Shown one piece after another: positions 59,376 to 64,000 of a stretch of DNA of 64,000 nt. Position numbers and translations under genes: made by a program. Each line of letters begins with the position of its first letter. The stretch's first letter is position 1. The notes beneath the pieces are model-generated. The model ran no database searches. It was not told the origin of the DNA and saw nothing but the letters and a program-made list of their open reading frames with translations. Source of the stretch: Acholoe squamosa (Eukaryota > Annelida > Polychaeta > Phyllodocida > Polynoidae); NCBI GenBank assembly GCA_949317995.1, contig OX439049.1, positions 620,001-684,000 of the forward strand, given 5' to 3'.

Positions 59376-62300
59376 CCTCCTGCAGCACAACAACCACTGG
59401 TGGAGGTTTTAGCACCACCTTCTGCAGCACTTCAACCACTGGTGGAGGTTTTAGCACCACCTCCTGCAGCACATCAACCACTGGTGGAGGTTATAGACGC
59501 CACCTCCTGCAGCACATCAACCACTGGTGGAGGTTTTAGCACCACCTCCTGCAGCACATCAACCACTGGTGGAGGTTTTAGCACCACCTTCTGCAGCACA
59601 ACAACCACTGGTGGAGGTTTTAGCACCACCTCCTGCAGCACATCAACCACTGGTGGAGGTTATAGAAGCCACCTCCTGCAGCACATCAACCACTGGTGGA
59701 GGTTTTAGCACCACCTCCTGCAGCACATCAACCACTGGTGGAGGTTATAGACGCCACCTCCTGCTGCACAACAACCACTGGTGGAGGTTATAGAAGCCAC
59801 CTCCTGCAGCACATCAACCACTGGTGGAGGTTTTAGCACCACCTCCTGCAGCACATCAACCACTGGTGGAGGTTTTAGCACCACCTCCTGCAGCACATCA
59901 ACCACTGGTGGAGGTTATAGACACCACCTTCTGCAGCACATCAACCACTGGTGGAGGTTATAGACACCACCTTCTGCAGCACATCAACCACTGGTGGAGG
60001 TTATAGACACCACCTCCTGCAGCACAACAACCACTGGTGGAGGTTATAGACACCACCTCCTGCAGCACATCAACCACTGGTGGAGGTTTTAGCACCACCT
60101 CCTGCAGCACATCAACCACTGGTGGAGGTTATAGCACCACCTCCTGCAGCACTTCAACCACTGGTGGAGGTTTTAGCACCACCTCCTGCAGCACATCAAC
60201 CACTGGTGGAGGTTATAGCACCACCTTCTGCAGCACATCAACCACTGGTGGAGGTTTTAGCACCACCTTCTGCAGCACATCAACCACTGGTGGAGGTTTT
60301 AGCACCACCTTCTGCAGCACAAAAACCACTGGTGGAGGTTTTAGCACCACCTTCTGCAGCACTTCAACCACTGGTGGAGGTTTTAGCACCACCTCCTGCA
60401 GCACATCAACCACTGGTGGAGGTTATAGACGCCACCTCCTGCAGCACATCAACCACTGGTGGAGGTTATAGACACCACCTCCTGCAGCACATCAACCACT
60501 GGTGGAGGTTTTAGCACCACCTTCTGCAGCACATCAACCACTGGTGGAGGTTTTAGACGCCACCTCCTGCAGCACATCAACCACTGGTGGAGGTTATAGA
60601 CACCACCTCCTGCAGCACATCAACCACTGGTGGAGGTTTTAGCACCACCTTCTGCAGCACATCAACCACTGGTGGAGGTTTTAGCACCACCTTCTGCAGC
60701 ACAAAAACCACTGGTGGAGGTTTTAGCACCACCTTCTGCAGCACTTCAACCACTGGTGGAGGTTTTAGCACCACCTCCTGCAGCACATCAACCACTGGTG
60801 GAGGTTATAGACGCCACCTCCTGCAGCACATCAACCACTGGTGGAGGTTATAGACACCACCTCCTGCAGCACATCAACCACTGGTGGAGGTTTTAGCACC
60901 ACCTTCTGCAGCACATCAACCACTGGTGGAGGTTTTAGACGCCACCTCCTGCAGCACATCAACCACTGGTGGAGGTTATAGACACCACCTCCTGCAGCAC
61001 ATCAACCACTGGTGGAGGTTTTAGCACCACCTCCTGCAGCACATCAACCACTGGTGGAGGTTATAGCACCACCTTCTGCAGCACATCAACCACTGGTGGA
61101 GGTTATAGCACCACCTCCTGCAGCACATCAACCACTGGTGGAGGTTATAGACGCCACCTCCTGCAGCACATCAACCACTGGTGGAGGTTATAGACACCAC
61201 CTCCTGCAGCACATCAACCACTGGTGGAGGTTATAGACACCACCTCCTGCAGCACATCAACCACTGGTGGAGGTTATAGACACCACCTCCTGCAGCACAT
61301 CAACCACTGGTGGAGGTTATAGACACCACCTCCTGCAGCACTTCAACCACTGGTGGAGGTTATAGACACCACCTCCTGCAGCACTTCAACCACTGGTGGA
61401 GGTTATAGACGCCACCTCCTGCAGCACATCAACCACTGGTGGAGGTTTTAGCACCACCTCCTGCAGCACATCAACCATTGGTGGAGGTTATAGACGCCAC
61501 CTCCTGCAGCACATCAACCACTGGTGGAGGTTTTAGCACCACCTTCTGCAGCACATCAACCACTGGTGGAGGTTTTAGCACCACCTCCTGCAGCACATCA
61601 ACCACTGGTGGAGGTTATAGAAGCCACCTCCTGCAGCACATCAACCACTGGTGGAGGTTTTAGCACCACCTCCTGCAGCACATCAACCACTGGTGGAGGT
61701 TATAGACACCACCTCCTGCAGCACATCAACCACTGGTGGAGGTTATAGACACCACCTCCTGCAGCACAACAACCACTGGTGGAGGTTTTAGCACCACCTC
61801 CTGCAGCACATCAACCACTGGTGGAGGTTTTAGCACCACCTCCTGCAGCACTTCAACCACTGGTGGAGGTTATAGAAGCCACCTCCTGCAGCACATCAAC
61901 CACTGGTGGAGGTTATAGCACCACCTCCTGCAGCACTTCAACCACTGGTGGAGGTTTTAGCACCACCTCCTGCAGCACATCAACCACTGGTGGAGGTTAT
62001 AGACACCACCTCCTGCAGCACTTCAACCACTGGTGGAGGTTTTAGCACCACCTCCTGCAGCACATCAACCACTGGTGGAGGTTATAGACGCCACCTCCTG
62101 CAGCACATCAACCACTGGTGGAGGTTTTAGCATCACCTCCTGCAGCACAACAACCACTGGTGGAGGTTTTAGCACCACCTCCTGCAGCACATCAACCACT
62201 GGTGGAGGTTTTAGCACCACCTCCTGCAGCACATCAGCCACTGGTGGATGTTTTAGACGCCACCTCCTGCAGCACATCAGCCACTGGTGGAGGTTATAGA

Positions 62301-63133
62301 CACCACCTCCTGCAGCACATCAGCCACTGGTGGAGGTTATAGCACCACCTCCTGCAGCACATCAACCACTGGTGGAGGTTTTAGCACCACCTCCTGCAGC
62401 ACATCAACCACTGGTGGAGGTTTTAGCACCACCTCCTGCAGCACATCAACCACTGGTGGAGGTTATAGCACCACCTTCTGCAGCACATCAACCACTGGTG
62501 GAGGTTATAGACACCACCTTCTGCAGCACATCAACCACTGGTGGAGGTTATAGACACCACCTCCTGCAGCACATCAACCACTGGTGGAGGTTATAGACAC
62601 CACCTCCTGCAGCACATCAACCACTGGTGGAGGTTATAGACACCACCTCCTGCAGCACATCAACCACTGGTGGAGGTTATAGCACCACCTCCTGCAGCAC
62701 ATCAACCACTGGTGGAGGTTATAGACACCACCTCCTGCAGCACAACAACCACTGGTGGAGGTTATAGACACCACCTCCTGCAGCACATCAGCCACTGGTG
62801 GAGGTTATAGACACCACCTCCTGCAGCACATCAACCACTGGTGGAGGTTATAGACACCACCTTCTGCAGCACTTCAACCACTGGTGGAGGTTTTAGCACC
62901 ACCTCCTGCAGCACATCAACCACTGGTGGAGGTTTTAGCACCACCTCCTGCAGCACATCAACCACTGGTGGAGGTTATAGACACCACCTCCTGCAGCACA
63001 TCAACCACTGGTGGAGGTTATAGACACCACCTCCTGCAGCACATCAACCACTGGTGGAGGTTATAGACACCACCTCCTGCAGCACATCAACCACTGGTGG
63101 AGGTTTTAGCACCACCTCCTGCAGCACATCAAC
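59376..63133. repeat. Satellite array, 42/43-bp unit, about 88 copies (3.8 kb)
   Basis: The unit contains ACCACTGGTGGAGGTTTTAG, CACCACCTCCTGCAGCACAT, CA; the 43-bp form has GGTTATAGACACCACC. The two forms are intermixed, and runs such as 60213-60470 and 60577-60850 repeat the same order of variants, including the rare CACAAAAACC. Forward frames of 60-144 codons are artefacts: they are short because 42/43 mixing shifts the frame. GGAGGT and ACCTCC form a hairpin in each unit. Confidence 0.97.
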
Positions 63134-63464
63134 CTTACAAATTCCTGGGTTCCGTACTTGACAGATTGCAGAGCATCATGTAAAAAAACCAATGTTGATA
63201 TGTGAGGAATTTGTAGCTATATGGTGCTGGTTCTGCATAGGCCTTCCACACCGACAGCACAGGGGACTGACATCACTGGTGGACTGGGTGCAGTAGTAAG
63301 TAGAAAATAGTAAGTAGTTCTAGGGGACAAAGTGAGATGCAAGGGTACATAGGATAAAGTGAGAGTACTTTATCACATGCTGCCAGCTTAACCTAAAACA
63401 ATCTTATTGACTTTTGTTCTTCTTCTAAACTCTTAGCTGAATTCTATACCAAGTAATAGGCTCA
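63134..63464. other. Unrecognised spacer
   Basis: About 330 bp with no gene. A small direct repeat of AGTAAGTAG and AAAGTGAGA words occurs near 63294-63365. Nothing else seen. Confidence 0.35.
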
Positions 63465-63665
63465 TACCGTAATGTCCTGATATAAGGCGCACCTCACATA
63501 TATACGGCACACACTGAGTTGAGGAGAATATTATAAGGCACACCAGGGGGTTGATTTTTGAGGGTTTAGTACTGTTCACCCCGTCCTTTAACTTTTAGTT
63601 TAAGAGGTTCTATAGGGCTTTTGATTCATGTACAAGACGCGCCTTATATGCGGGAGATTACGGTA
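63465..63665. mobile_element. MITE with TACCGTAAT...TATAAGGCGC ends (201 bp)
   Basis: The left end TACCGTAATGTCCTGATATA + AGGCGC and the reverse complement of the right end, TACCGTAATCTCCCGCATAT + AAGGCGC, match over ~26 bp with few differences. Internal TATAAGGCACACC words repeat the end motif. Dispersed repeats with TATAAGGCGCAC are known from several animal genomes; the superfamily is not assigned here. The TACCGTAAT start is shared with the GTTTAAGCGCC family. Confidence 0.75.
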
Positions 63666-63870
63666 GTTTACACCCCAGATTGCGGGTCCTCAAGCATACC
63701 TTGTGTATAAGGCACACCCTGACTTCATGCCACACCTAGAAGGTGCATCTGGGATAACATTTTAGACAATTTAGTACTGTTCTATGGTTCTAAGTCCTCG
63801 CGTATAATACTCACTGCTAGCTTTAGCTGACCTTATGAAGCACACTCAGGGTTCATGTACAAGCTGCAGC
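63666..63870. repeat. Degenerate TATAAGGCACACC repeats beside the MITE
   Basis: TATAAGGCACACCCTGACTT, AAGGTGCATC and TTATGAAGCACACTCAGG are diverged copies of the internal word of the neighbouring MITE, so this is probably an older, decayed portion of the same family. Confidence 0.45.
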
Positions 63871-64000
63871 TAATACATGCGGTACTCTTCTAATATCTAA
63901 ACCTTATTACTAATACATGCGGTACTCTTCTAATATCTAAACCTTATTACTAATACATGCGGTACTCTTCTAATATCTAAACCTTATTACTAATACATGC
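63871..64000. repeat. Perfect 40-bp tandem repeat running off the window
   Basis: Copies of TAATACATGCGGTACTCTTC + TAATATCTAAACCTTATTAC start at 63871, 63911, 63951 and 63991 with no differences, so at least 3.25 identical units. The array continues past 64000. Confidence 0.97.

Noticed and set aside
59345-63066. Serial 60-144-codon frames of STTGGGFSTTSC type
   Set aside because: They restart wherever 42- and 43-bp units switch, and no single frame persists.
1-64000. Telomere or rDNA sequence
   Set aside because: No run of TTAGGG-type repeats and no rRNA-like sequence were seen. The TTAACCC words belong to MITE ends and one minisatellite.

Overview
This window is eukaryotic and almost certainly metazoan. 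It holds a non-LTR retrotransposon with an apurinic-type endonuclease and a reverse transcriptase, degenerate tRNA-derived SINE pieces, and many short foldback (MITE-like) DNA transposon remnants. About two thirds of the bases (roughly 43 of 64 kb by my count) are tandem repeats. No operons, ribosome binding sites, rRNA genes, intact tRNA genes or convincing host exons were found. The mix would suit an aquatic invertebrate genome assembled from long reads, but the sequence alone does not fix the phylum.

Layout. Bases 1-2989 are the 3' part of a LINE: endonuclease and reverse transcriptase, broken only by a frame change at an A8 run, then a 3' UTR with a polyadenylation signal. Bases 2990-9830 hold a 55/56-bp array, a 173-bp foldback element, tRNA-derived SINE debris, strong palindromes, an 18-bp array, a C-rich 50-bp array and a 21-23-bp array. 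Bases 10086-16265 hold arrays of 50, 33/30, 17 and 43 bp. Bases 16275-18165 are rich in dispersed elements, including two foldback MITEs with TTAA-CCC ends. Bases 18165-26622 hold 35/31-, 43/39-, 34/35- and 30-bp arrays. Bases 26630-34480 hold several MITEs, some nested, and a 95-bp array. Bases 34481-34823 are five copies of a 69-bp unit. Bases 35511-44793 and 45893-55425 are two giant arrays (50/47-bp and 48/51-bp units, about 190 copies each), separated by a compound TGATGCA foldback element. Bases 55416-63133 hold 12-, 40/46-, 78- and 42/43-bp arrays. The window ends in a perfect 40-bp array that runs off the edge.

The parts seem to be linked by transposon fragments turning into satellites. 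A foldback element family with TTAA-CCC ends and TGATGCACCAATG arms occurs dispersed at 17.3-17.7 kb and 44.8-45.1 kb. Pieces of the same element look like the seeds of at least three minisatellites: 18-bp at 5.4 kb, 69-bp at 34.5 kb and 40-bp at 56.5 kb. The giant arrays also have higher-order structure. One block of about 3.2 kb at 37.6-40.9 kb recurs at 41.0-44.0 kb, and the copies differ by exactly five 50-bp monomers.

The very long open frames (up to 1877 codons on one strand and 1602 on the other) come from tandem monomers whose lengths are mostly multiples of three and lack stops in some frames. I do not annotate them as genes. The only protein-coding sequence I support is the LINE.
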